This document shows positions 8,194 through 16,592 of a stretch of DNA of 64,000 nt, piece by piece. How positions within the stretch are numbered: the stretch's first letter is position 1; each line of letters begins with the position of its first letter. Location: assembly GCA_009781755.1 (NCBI GenBank), contig WQVD01000008.1:1-64000 (forward strand), written 5' to 3'. Made by a program: the position numbers and the translations under genes. The DNA comes from Defluviitaleaceae bacterium (GTDB taxonomy: Bacteria > Bacillota > Clostridia > Lachnospirales > WQUN01). The notes under the pieces are model-generated. The model did not search any database and was not told the DNA's origin. It worked only from the letters and a program-made list of their open reading frames with translations.

Positions 8194-10557
8194 ATGGAAA
8201 ACAAATTTACCGTGGAAGCAATTGTACAAAACACCCATCGCATATCTTATAGGTATCGCATAGAGGGCGATTGGATTAAATATTTCCGCACAGAGGAAAA
8301 TTGGAACAATACAGAGCTTTCTCCTTTTTGGGGCAAGGTGTTTCCTTCCTTTGAATGGATGTATTATGAATATTCGGTTGACATTGGCAACGTGCCGTAT
8401 TCAATCGCTATTTTGCCGCTATTGTCAAATATCGTTCCGATGGCATGGTTATTTGATGCAAAAATCCACGTAGATGAAGTCGACGACACCTTTTACCATG
8501 CGTTAGACAGTTTATTGAATGGCTTCAAAAAATATAAACCCAAATGGTTTGAACATACAAATAGAGGGAATTCGTGTATTTATACAAAAAATATAATCCA
8601 AAATCAAAACAGCGTTCAAACAGTTTCGTTTTTTAATATTTTTCGCGCAAAAAAATCTTTAAAAAAAACAAATGCATTAGTGATGTTTAGCGGCGGCGTC
8701 GATGCATGGGATACGTTGATAGACACAATTCACTTGAAGCCTGATTTGCTTACAATATGGGGTTGTGATATTTATCCTAATAACATCAAGGGATGGGAAG
8801 TTGCCAGCGCCGCAAATAAAGAAGTCGCTGACAGCTTGGGGCTTAATTTTTTTCATATAAAATCAAATTTCCGCAGTATTATTAATTACGGTGTTATCAA
8901 TGCCCATATGAAATATCTGCATCCTGGTTTTGATAACTACTGGTACAATATACAATCTAGAGTGTCTTGTCTTGGTATGGCCGCGCCTTTTTCGTATGCA
9001 AAGGATATCCGCATAGTATTTATAGGCTCATCGTATTCGCTTGAAGACGGCATAAATTCATTTTCAGGCTCAAATCCGCTAACCGATGAGAATGTGAAAT
9101 TTTCTAACACTTTTACCGTACACAAGTCGTTTCAAAAAAGCAGAAACGAAAAAATCCGCAATATTATTTCGTGGGCAGAAAAAAACAAACAATCGCCCGT
9201 GCTGCGTGTATGTTGGCAAAGCAATGGCGGGCAAAATTGTTGCGTATGCGAAAAATGCGTAAGAACATGGGTGTCTATTTTGTCGGAAGGGGCAGACCTT
9301 GCAAAGTACGGCTTTGATTTAACACAGGATAAAGTGAAAAAAGCGCACGAGGCTTTGCTAAGCAACGCAATTAAAATTACTAAATTTTGGGACGCGACAA
9401 TTGCAAATTTCAAAGCCAACCCAGAACTTTCGCAAGGGCAGCACCCGCTTGTTAAAGAAATGATAGACAAATTGACCGGCAAACTTGTAACCACGTTTGT
9501 GCATCCGATAACGCAACAAGCAGCTGTGGAAAAAATAAAATTGCAAGATGGCATGGCCTATTTAGGGTTTTCAACAGAACCCCCGGCCGACCTTAATGAT
9601 AAATTTGTGTGGGCAGGAAACAACTCAGGCAACTTAATATTTGACCATTCAATTAAAAAAATAATCAACGCAGAATTGATACCTATGAATAAACGCAGCG
9701 ATTATATTATTGATGATTGCAAGGCGATAATTACAACAGGCTTTATTTGGATATTACCAAACGACCCAAAAGCTACCGCGTGGCATAAACATTTACTTAA
9801 TTATGCCAAAGACAAGCCCCTAATACCAATAAGCGTGGGCTTGCAGGCACATGTCTTCAGCCCTGATTTTAAGATACACGAGGACACAGTAAATGTGCTT
9901 TCTGCTATGGCAGAGCGATGCGTGCTTGGCGTTAGAGGATATTATGCCGCAAATATTTTAAACAAACACGGTATTAAAAACATAAAAGTTATCGGTTGTC
10001 CTTCCGTGTATTTTGGCTTGGACGCAGGATTGGGAATCAAAAACATTGCACAACCAAAAATATGTTGTTCCAACTTTAGGGCTTTTCATGGTAAGTTGAA
10101 AGATCACGAAAAGAAATTTTTGAAATATTGTGCGAGTAAGGATTTTACTTTTGTGGAGCAAAATCAACAAACCCTTGAAGCCGGAATGAGTAATGCTGAC
10201 GATTATCAACTGTTAAAAAAGTGGCTTGACAAAAAATCAGAAATTTTCTTTTCCGCCGAAGAATGGGTTAATTGCATGCGTTCATTTGACTTCAATATAG
10301 GATACAGATTTCACGCAAATGTTGCCGCACTTCATGCGGGTATTCCGTCTTTGTTTTTTTCAGTCGATTCTCGTGTAACGGAAATGTGCGAATTTTTCAA
10401 CTTGCCCCTTATGAGTCCTTCCGATTTTGACCCGAACAAGGATATACAATATTACGCTGAACTTGCTGACTATACAGAATTTAACAAAAACTACGGAAAT
10501 ATATTAAATAATTTTAAAGAATTCTGTGCATCAAATGGAATCACATTGAATCTATAG
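8194..10557 (+). CDS. PP-loop ATPase-like domain fused to polysaccharide pyruvyl transferase
   Basis: 787 residues. I chose ATG 8194, behind GAAAGGA, over an earlier ATG inside the previous gene. Residues 150-400 resemble the alpha-hydrolase/PP-loop superfamily: VMFSGGVDAWDTL is the pyrophosphate loop (SGGxD), and CCVCEKC is a cysteine cluster like that of QueC-type enzymes. Residues 460-785 match polysaccharide pyruvyl transferases (CsaB/ExoV family): IITTGFIW, PISVGLQA, VRGYYAANIL, and the late GYRFHANVAALHAGIPS. The second half should add a pyruvate ketal to a glycan. The first half probably adenylates a substrate, possibly to exchange an oxygen for N or S. I know no described protein with this pairing. 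Confidence 0.75.
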   Translation: MENKFTVEAIVQNTHRISYRYRIEGDWIKYFRTEENWNNTELSPFWGKVFPSFEWMYYEYSVDIGNVPYSIAILPLLSNIVPMAWLFDAKIHVDEVDDTFYHALDSLLNGFKKYKPKWFEHTNRGNSCIYTKNIIQNQNSVQTVSFFNIFRAKKSLKKTNALVMFSGGVDAWDTLIDTIHLKPDLLTIWGCDIYPNNIKGWEVASAANKEVADSLGLNFFHIKSNFRSIINYGVINAHMKYLHPGFDNYWYNIQSRVSCLGMAAPFSYAKDIRIVFIGSSYSLEDGINSFSGSNPLTDENVKFSNTFTVHKSFQKSRNEKIRNIISWAEKNKQSPVLRVCWQSNGGQNCCVCEKCVRTWVSILSEGADLAKYGFDLTQDKVKKAHEALLSNAIKITKFWDATIANFKANPELSQGQHPLVKEMIDKLTGKLVTTFVHPITQQAAVEKIKLQDGMAYLGFSTEPPADLNDKFVWAGNNSGNLIFDHSIKKIINAELIPMNKRSDYIIDDCKAIITTGFIWILPNDPKATAWHKHLLNYAKDKPLIPISVGLQAHVFSPDFKIHEDTVNVLSAMAERCVLGVRGYYAANILNKHGIKNIKVIGCPSVYFGLDAGLGIKNIAQPKICCSNFRAFHGKLKDHEKKFLKYCASKDFTFVEQNQQTLEAGMSNADDYQLLKKWLDKKSEIFFSAEEWVNCMRSFDFNIGYRFHANVAALHAGIPSLFFSVDSRVTEMCEFFNLPLMSPSDFDPNKDIQYYAELADYTEFNKNYGNILNNFKEFCASNGITLNL

Positions 10558-10571
10558 TTGGGGGAATTCAT

Positions 10572-12476
10572 TTGAGGTTTTCATTTAAACATTTTAACAG
10601 TTGGATTGTTTATTCAATTATTCTCTTTATTCCCATTGTATTTTTTTCATTTTTTTCATTTGTGGCCTTTCCGGCTGCAGATGATATTTCACGCATGGCG
10701 GCGTTAAATGAAAGTGGGGTAGAAAATTTTTTTCAAGCCGTTTCGGCATCTTGGCGTTTGGCTCTAGTTAATCACGAAAGCGTGGGAACATTTTCGCATC
10801 TTTTTGTTGCTACTATCGTTCCTGCGCATTTCTCTTTAATTTTGCATCGCATGATATTATTTGCTATGTTTTGGATATATGTACTTTCTGTGTACTTTTT
10901 CGTAGGAAGATTGTCAAAACATATATTTGGCTTTGATTTAAGAATGGTATTGGCAATATCACTAAGCATTGTGTTCTTTACTATCAATAATATGGGTTGG
11001 GGGTTTGCAGAAAATTTCTTTTGGTGGTCTGGCGTTGTCAATTATAGTCTAGTTCTTGCATGTATATTGTATATATGCGGTATTATCGTTGATTTGTACT
11101 ATTCAAATGTAAGTTTGTTTCGTAAAACAGTATATCATTTTGCGTTGACGTTGCTTATACCATTTGTTGCGCTGAGTCAACAATCCGGCGCATTATTACT
11201 TACGTGTATATTTTTTATGTTCTGCTTGTTTCATTTTGTTGCATCTATAAAACAAAAGATTTTTTTCCAAAAAATCTATTTATATATTTATTTTGCGCTT
11301 TCTGTTGTTTTGCTTATGCAAAATGTATCTGGAGCGGTAGTGCGCGCCGAGGGAGGGGGGCTATATAATGGTATGAGCTTTACCGGTACTATATTTACTT
11401 CCGTCAAGCGAGCGGCGTCCGATATTATACGTTGGCATCATGGATTAACGATATTGTTTTTTGTTATGATCTCGCCTGCAATCGCTTCTTGTATTTCTAA
11501 GCGTAGCAAAATAGAGTTCAAGCATCCGATTATTATGTCGGGGGTGCTATTCATTTTACTGGCATCTATGTATGCACCTGCCTTTTTTGGAATGGGTGAA
11601 CTTCGGGCAAGAGTAAGCAATTTTATTTTTTCGGCTAGCTTTGTTATTCTGTTTTTGTGGCTCTGTTATATTACAGGTTATTTAATAAATAGAGGGATAT
11701 TGTCTGCGCAAAAAAGCAAAGTTGATAAAGGTTATGTGGTTATAATGGCGTGTATTTTGATGGTAAGCGGCAATCATCTTCAACTCATACTTAACGGAAA
11801 CATTATGACTGGAATATATCATTTTAGAAGTGGGGAAATATCTCAATATTTATGGGTTATGAATTGGCGGCAATCAATATTAGAAGAAAGCACAGCCGAT
11901 ATAATAGAGTTTACTACCCCGCGCTTTCCTAGCATGGTTGCTCATAATTCACAAGATATACCATTTACTCAAAGCCCCAATTGGCACAATGTAGCATTCG
12001 ACAGGTTATTTAATAAAACATCTGTAAGAACTGCTAGTGATTTAGGGAGTAGGGTATTCCGTGTTATCGCAACCCCTCATATCAATCTTTATTCACTCCC
12101 TTATACCCGTTATGAACAAATGCTTAATGATACTGTATGGTTTTTACGCTATCAGATGGCTGAAATTATATCAGAATTACCTCACTATAATGGAGCGATA
12201 ACTACCCATAACCGAATTATGGCAGTTTTAGTTCAAAGCAACGACAACCTCGCTATCTTTTATCATGTACACCCGCGAGTTCTCAATATTAATGATAGAC
12301 GGGAACGGCTTCGCATTAGCGAACAATATTTCCAGCTTAGTATTGATTTTTCTACCCTTGATGATGATGAGTATGTTTTTTATATAGCTATTACGGATGG
12401 TACAGGTGCGATATTAAAATTAATACGCCAAGGGATATTTATTAATAATGGGTATGAAGTTAACTTTGTGCGTTAG
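10572..12476 (+). CDS. Multi-spanning membrane protein, DUF6056-like
   Basis: 634 residues. The start is TTG 10572 after GGGGG. About ten hydrophobic segments span residues 10-420, followed by a soluble C-terminal domain of about 210 residues that is probably outside. The early AFPAADDISRMA segment right after the first membrane helix, with its acidic pair, recalls GT-C membrane glycosyltransferases and DUF6056 proteins that use lipid-linked donors. Between the enzymes and the exporter genes, a role in decorating or polymerising the glycan at the membrane is likely. The specific activity is not readable. Confidence 0.55.
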   Translation: MRFSFKHFNSWIVYSIILFIPIVFFSFFSFVAFPAADDISRMAALNESGVENFFQAVSASWRLALVNHESVGTFSHLFVATIVPAHFSLILHRMILFAMFWIYVLSVYFFVGRLSKHIFGFDLRMVLAISLSIVFFTINNMGWGFAENFFWWSGVVNYSLVLACILYICGIIVDLYYSNVSLFRKTVYHFALTLLIPFVALSQQSGALLLTCIFFMFCLFHFVASIKQKIFFQKIYLYIYFALSVVLLMQNVSGAVVRAEGGGLYNGMSFTGTIFTSVKRAASDIIRWHHGLTILFFVMISPAIASCISKRSKIEFKHPIIMSGVLFILLASMYAPAFFGMGELRARVSNFIFSASFVILFLWLCYITGYLINRGILSAQKSKVDKGYVVIMACILMVSGNHLQLILNGNIMTGIYHFRSGEISQYLWVMNWRQSILEESTADIIEFTTPRFPSMVAHNSQDIPFTQSPNWHNVAFDRLFNKTSVRTASDLGSRVFRVIATPHINLYSLPYTRYEQMLNDTVWFLRYQMAEIISELPHYNGAITTHNRIMAVLVQSNDNLAIFYHVHPRVLNINDRRERLRISEQYFQLSIDFSTLDDDEYVFYIAITDGTGAILKLIRQGIFINNGYEVNFVR

Positions 12477-12526
12477 ACAAATGGATAACTGAATGTGCTT
12501 AACAAAAGGGGCGTAAAGACAAAAAA

Positions 12527-13306
12527 ATGATAAAAACGATATATGAAAGATGGGGAAAATATAATTTTCTCTTCGAGGAGCTTGTTAAGCGCGACTTTAA
12601 AAAACGTTATAAACGCACCGCGCTGGGTATTGCATGGAGTATGCTGGGGCCTTTATGTCAACTTGTAGTAATGTATCTTGTTTTTACACATTTTTTTGGC
12701 AGAGATATTCCTCATTTTATTATTTATGTGTTTGCCGGACTCAAAATATTTACATTTTTCAAAGAATCTACTAGTCAAGGTATGCAGTCTTTAGCCGTTA
12801 ACAGTGGAATATTAACGAAAATAAAAGTGCCAAAGTATTTATTTTTACTATCCAAGAATGTAGCGGCATTACTTAATTTTGGATTAATGCTTGTTATTTT
12901 CTTTATTTTCGTGTTAATTGATGGAGTGCCATTACACCTTCGTTTTGTAATGGTTATATATCCAATGCTGACGCTTTTGGTTTTTAATATTGGCGTGGGG
13001 CTTGTGCTTTCTGCGTTGTATGTGTTTTTTAAAGACATACAATATTTGTATGATATTTTCACCATGTTGCTTATGTGGATGTCTGCAATTTTCTATAGCA
13101 TAGATACTTTCTCTGAAACCACACAGCAATTATTTTTATTGAATCCAATTTTTGTTCATATCCATTATGTACGGCTAGTGATTTTGCACGGTTATATCCC
13201 TGCATGGCATATACATTTGATATGCGGTTTGTATGCTTTAGGTGCGTTGACAGTGGGTGCATGGTTCTACAAACGATACAATTATCGTTTTATTTATTAT
13301 ATGTAG
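12527..13306 (+). CDS. Polysaccharide ABC exporter permease (Wzm/TagG type)
   Basis: 259 residues with six predicted membrane helices. It belongs to the ABC-2 family. The N-terminal amphipathic segment before the first helix (LVKRDFKKRYKRTALGIAWSMLGPL) is the standard signature of O-antigen and teichoic-acid exporters. With the ATPase encoded 10 nt downstream it should move the finished lipid-linked glycan across the membrane. Length and topology are normal for the family. Confidence 0.9.
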   Translation: MIKTIYERWGKYNFLFEELVKRDFKKRYKRTALGIAWSMLGPLCQLVVMYLVFTHFFGRDIPHFIIYVFAGLKIFTFFKESTSQGMQSLAVNSGILTKIKVPKYLFLLSKNVAALLNFGLMLVIFFIFVLIDGVPLHLRFVMVIYPMLTLLVFNIGVGLVLSALYVFFKDIQYLYDIFTMLLMWMSAIFYSIDTFSETTQQLFLLNPIFVHIHYVRLVILHGYIPAWHIHLICGLYALGALTVGAWFYKRYNYRFIYYM

Positions 13307-13316
13307 GGGTGATTGA

Positions 13317-14078
13317 ATGAAAATTAAATTGGACAATCTTGGTATTAAATATATGATAGGCGATTTTAAGAATATCGGATTTAAAGATTATGTAATGCAA
13401 AAAATAAAAAAACAACATATAGCAAAGGAGTTTTGGGCAGTAGATGGCATGTCTTTTGAACTTCAAAAAGGTGATTTTCTCGGCATCGCAGGTAAAAACG
13501 GCGCAGGCAAATCTACTTTGCTTAAAACCATTGCTGGCATCATGCAGCCCAGTCGTGGAAATATTGAAACAGAGGGCAAAATAGCTGCTTTGTTGGAATT
13601 AGGCACCGGATTTGACGGTGAAATGACCGTGCGCGAGAACACTTTTCTGCGGGGCGCATTAATGGGCTATACCCGCGAGTTTATGCACGAAACCTACCCG
13701 GATATTATCGCCTTTGCCGAATTGGAAAATTTTCAAGACCGACCGTTTCGTCAATTATCCAGTGGAATGAAGTCGCGGCTGGCATTTTCAATCGCCTGTT
13801 TGGTAAAACCAGACATTTTAATATTAGACGAGGTTTTGAGTGTTGGTGATGGTAGCTTCAAGCAAAAAAGTGAAGAGCGAATGAAATCCATCATCGGAGG
13901 GGGAGCTATAACTCTTTTTGTGTCTCATTCGCTACCTCAAATCCGCAAGTTATGTAATAAAGTGTTGTGGCTGGACAAAGGTAAACAAATTGCTTTCGGT
14001 GAATCAAACGAAGTTATTGACCAATATGAACAGTTCTTAAAAACAAAAAAATTGCCGGAATCATTTTCGATTTGGTGA
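13317..14078 (+). CDS. Polysaccharide ABC exporter ATPase (Wzt/TagH type)
   Basis: 253 residues. Walker A is GKNGAGKSTLL (about 61-71), the signature is QLSSGMKSRLAFS (about 158), and Walker B is DILILDEVLSVGD (about 178), with the VGD form typical of this subfamily and a following H-loop (FVSHS). The family's N-terminal part (FWAVDGMSFEL) is present. It lacks the extra C-terminal carbohydrate-binding domain of some Wzt proteins, so it probably exports without reading a terminal sugar, as TagH-like short forms do. It is the last gene of the AT-rich cluster. Confidence 0.92.
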   Translation: MKIKLDNLGIKYMIGDFKNIGFKDYVMQKIKKQHIAKEFWAVDGMSFELQKGDFLGIAGKNGAGKSTLLKTIAGIMQPSRGNIETEGKIAALLELGTGFDGEMTVRENTFLRGALMGYTREFMHETYPDIIAFAELENFQDRPFRQLSSGMKSRLAFSIACLVKPDILILDEVLSVGDGSFKQKSEERMKSIIGGGAITLFVSHSLPQIRKLCNKVLWLDKGKQIAFGESNEVIDQYEQFLKTKKLPESFSIW

Positions 14079-14182
14079 GCATAAGAACGAACCAGTATTT
14101 AAATGCGTTGTTGGCGTGGTCGGTGCATTCCAATCCCTTTAGGGATGGCAATGCGTTGGAGCGGATTGTGGAGTCGATATAA
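14075..14182 (+). CDS. Possible 35-residue remnant overlapping the exporter ATPase gene
   Basis: GTG 14075 overlaps the ATPase stop. The frame contains SVHSNPFRDGNALERIVESI and ends at TAA 14180. It reads like the C-terminal tail of a larger protein, and the region to its right holds a converging minus-strand tail (NMHCRGDAYLAEEIARELIH, stop at 14190-14192). Both may be leftovers of deleted genes. I recognise neither family. Confidence 0.25.
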   Translation: MSIRTNQYLNALLAWSVHSNPFRDGNALERIVESI

Positions 14183-14577
14183 AAGTATTTTAATGAATAA
14201 GTTCCCGTGCAATTTCTTCTGCAAGATACGCATCGCCACGGCAGTGCATGTTGGAAATGCCTTCGCGCATTTCTCGGTAGGTGTATTTTTTGTAAAATAT
14301 ATCCATTGCTTGTGTCAAGCAATGTTTTGTTGTGCAGAAAAAGCTGCGATGACATGGGTATATTTACGCCATATTAAAATTGGGTCTTCCCCAAATTAGA
14401 GTGTTGATGATATACCTCGCTTTTGAGTATATCATCAACACTCTAATTTGGGGAAGACCCTTATATAAAAAGCCGTACACCCCAAACAGCACTTCGTTTT
14501 TCTAAACGAGGGTATAGTATAGACGGTGCGATAACTAATTTACCCTTGTATTTATCCGGAATGGCACGTGAATTGAT
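14183..14577. other. Gap: gene remnant and hairpin
   Basis: On the minus strand, 14190 to about 14335 keeps an open frame (MDIFYKKYTYREMREGISN, then the tail named in the previous entry) with no start or ribosome-binding site, likely a degraded 3' end. The rest is the 34-bp hairpin at 14382 and unassigned AT-rich sequence up to the protease promoter. Confidence 0.4.
14382..14460. repeat. Perfect 34-bp inverted repeat, 11-nt loop
   Basis: The left arm 14382-14415 and right arm 14427-14460 are exact reverse complements, starting GGGTCTTCCCC and ending GGGGAAGACCC. There is no T run after it, and the stem is far longer than a usual terminator stem. The outer ends resemble terminal inverted repeats of ISL3-type insertion sequences, so it may be two abutting IS ends or a minimal MITE. 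It could also act as an mRNA end or stabiliser after the exporter operon. Confidence 0.85.
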
Positions 14578-14605
14578 TTGAAATTGTTTGAAAAAGAAAT
14601 ATAAT
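14578..14605 (+). promoter_or_regulatory. Promoter of the HtrA-like gene
   Basis: TTGAAA (14578-14583), a 16-nt spacer and TATAAT (14600-14605). A GAGGAG ribosome-binding site and ATG 14638 follow at suitable distances. Confidence 0.7.
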
Positions 14606-14637
14606 AAAAGTATCGCAAGCGCAGAGGAGTAATTACA

Positions 14638-16032
14638 ATGAACGAAAATAATATTTTCAATGACATGAATGAAATAGAACGTATACAAGCCGACATTGCG
14701 CGTGATTTGGAAATAGCGGATGCTTTGGAGTTGTCTGTGCCGCCGGTGTTGTCAAGTGCTCTGATGCCACCGAGTGCGGCGTATGGGGCGCAACCGGTTA
14801 TGATGCCGCATTTTGCGCCGCGGCCGGTAGTGGTACCGCAGGCGCGGGGTTCTTGGTTGCGGAAGCTGGCTTTGGTGTGCATTGTTTGCACGTTGGGTAC
14901 GGCTTCTTTTGGTTTTGCGGCGGGGGCGGCGGGGGAATGGATGCGCGGCCGTGGGGTGGAAGACGTGGGGGCACCGGTGGTGCAGGAGGTTCCGGCAGAT
15001 GCAGGTGCTGCGCCGAGTTATGTATTTGAGCAATTGCAAGACCCTTCATTTGTGGCGACGATTGCGGATATGATTGATTTGATTGTACCCGGCGTGGTGA
15101 GTTTGACGACGTTTACAGATGCGGAAGAGGATGGATTCCAGCGGATGCCGGCGCGGCGGAATGGATCGGGTGTGATTTTTGCCGAGGGTGAAGATCAGAT
15201 TTATATTGCTACGAGCCATTATGTGGTGCAGCTTGGCACGCATGTGCAGGTGCGTTTTGCTTGCGGGGCGTTGGTTTTCGCGCAGCCTTTCGCGCAGGAT
15301 CAGGACATTAATATATCGGTGATAACGGTGGGCCGCGCTGCGATGGCGGATGCGGGGGTAGCGGATATTGCGCTGGCGACTTTCGGCGATTCGTCCGAGA
15401 TGCGTATGGGGGATACGGTGATTGCGCTGGGAAATGCGCGCGGCGAGGGGATTTCTGCTACGCGCGGGGTGATTAGTACCGAGGAGCATGTGATTACGGT
15501 ATGGGGGCGCAACCTTGGGCGTTATATTGATATTTATACTTTGCAAACCGATGCTTCTATTAATTATGGCGATTCCGGCGGGCCGCTCTTGAATGCGCGG
15601 GGCGAAGTAATTGGCATTATTGATGCGTCGATTATGATTTTTGACATGGGTGCGCAGGCCGAGGGGATTGGGCACAGTATTGCGTCCAACACCGTGCAAC
15701 CTGCCTTGTATGAAATTGTTAACCGGATGCGTCCGGCCATTGGTATCCAAGGCGGCGATGTGCCCGCTATGCTCGCTGAAGCGCTGGGTATCCCCCAAAT
15801 GGGCGCGCTGGTAAGTCATGTTACGCAAAACGGCGCGGCGCAACGGGCCGGGGTGCAACCGGGAGATATCATCACCGGTTTTAATGAACTACCGGTGCTG
15901 GATTTTAATCAGATGCGCATGGAAGTTGCCACGCTGCGCCCGGGCGATACAGTGGAAATGCGGATATTACGCGATGGCGAAGTGTTGGTGTTGGAGGTAA
16001 CATTGCTGCCCATGCAATTTGACCGGTTCTAG
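14638..16032 (+). CDS. Membrane-anchored HtrA-like serine protease with PDZ domain
   Basis: 464 residues: a 70-residue cytoplasmic Ala/Pro-rich tail, one membrane helix (about 75-97), a trypsin-like domain (about 140-350) and a PDZ domain (about 365-460). HtrA enzymes degrade or refold damaged envelope proteins. The nucleophile is Ser313 in GDSGGPL and the histidine is His194 in ATSHYVV. At the position of the usual catalytic Asp (DIAVL-type motif) I read INISVIT, with Asn225; Asp223 lies two residues earlier. This may lower activity or be an alignment shift. TAG ends the gene, directly before a long palindrome containing its terminator. Confidence 0.85.
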   Translation: MNENNIFNDMNEIERIQADIARDLEIADALELSVPPVLSSALMPPSAAYGAQPVMMPHFAPRPVVVPQARGSWLRKLALVCIVCTLGTASFGFAAGAAGEWMRGRGVEDVGAPVVQEVPADAGAAPSYVFEQLQDPSFVATIADMIDLIVPGVVSLTTFTDAEEDGFQRMPARRNGSGVIFAEGEDQIYIATSHYVVQLGTHVQVRFACGALVFAQPFAQDQDINISVITVGRAAMADAGVADIALATFGDSSEMRMGDTVIALGNARGEGISATRGVISTEEHVITVWGRNLGRYIDIYTLQTDASINYGDSGGPLLNARGEVIGIIDASIMIFDMGAQAEGIGHSIASNTVQPALYEIVNRMRPAIGIQGGDVPAMLAEALGIPQMGALVSHVTQNGAAQRAGVQPGDIITGFNELPVLDFNQMRMEVATLRPGDTVEMRILRDGEVLVLEVTLLPMQFDRF

Positions 16033-16033
16033 T

Positions 16034-16293
16034 GGGGCATAGCCGCAGGCGGGCGGGTTAATGCGAATGCTGCCACTGTGCGGATTTTGCGGGTTTGCGA
16101 TACCCTCTCTCTAAGCGGTTGCGTTAGTCATGTTTTTGGAAACCTGCGTTTTATAAATGCAGGTTTTTTTGTTGGGAGAGCAGGTGTCCAAAAAAATGCC
16201 GAACGCCAACCGCTAAGATCGAGGGCATCACAAACCCGCAAAATCCGCAAAGCGGCGCATTCGCATTAACCCGCCCGCCTGCTGCCATGCTAC
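16034..16293. repeat. Long imperfect palindrome (about 110-nt arms) around a terminator
   Basis: The sequence 16034-16140 matches the reverse complement of about 16185-16293 at roughly 85 percent by eye: GCAGGCGGGCGGGTTAATGC near the left end answers GCATTAACCCGCCCGCCTGC near the right end, and GCGGATTTTGCGGGTTTG answers CAAACCCGCAAAATCCGC. The centre holds an ordinary terminator. It could be a non-autonomous mobile element or an extended mRNA 3' structure of the htrA-like gene. Confidence 0.8.
16140..16170 (+). terminator. Rho-independent terminator of the HtrA-like gene
   Basis: AAACCTGC (16140-16147) pairs with GCAGGTTT (16159-16166), followed by T residues. It lies at the centre of the long palindrome. 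Confidence 0.85.
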
Positions 16294-16334
16294 GGCGAAC
16301 CTCTAGGGAAAAGAATAGATTAGTGGGAGGGGGG

Positions 16335-16575
16335 TTAGTCTTTGTGGAAGACGATTTTGCGGATGGATTCGGGGGATAGGTTGTATTCTTGGGCTAGGTG
16401 GTTGATGGCGGATTTCTTGGTTGCGTTGGGTGTAATAATCGCGGGCGCCGGAGTTGGCGCCCCATTTTTGGCGTTCGGCGTCTTTGGGGAAGTAGAGGGT
16501 TTCTCCGGCGGCGTATTTTTGGACTTGTTTTAGGAGGTCATCGGGGAGGATGTCGCTGGCGTTTTTGTATCGCAT
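16335..16575 (-). pseudogene. CD3324/Mor-type DNA-binding protein, frameshifted
   Basis: From ATG 16575 (GGAGG site upstream) the frame reads MRYKNASDILPDDLLKQVQK, then AAGETLYFPK and GARDYYTQRNQEIR, typical of the small CD3324/Mor-activator-like family. It then loses phase. A neighbouring frame resumes AINHLAQEYNLSPESIRKIV and ends at 16335. The helix-turn-helix end is thus out of frame, and six or seven residues expected between EIR and LAQEY seem to be missing. It was probably a small regulator in one transcript with the gene upstream (17 nt apart). Confidence 0.7.
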
Positions 16576-16592
16576 GGTTGCCTCCGGGGGTG

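Noticed and set aside
14382-14460. Ordinary rho-independent terminator
   Set aside because: The stem is 34 bp and perfect, and no T run follows on either side.
15046-15858. Minus-strand frame opposite the HtrA-like gene
   Set aside because: Arg/His/Pro-rich shadow product; the plus-strand protease motifs are decisive.
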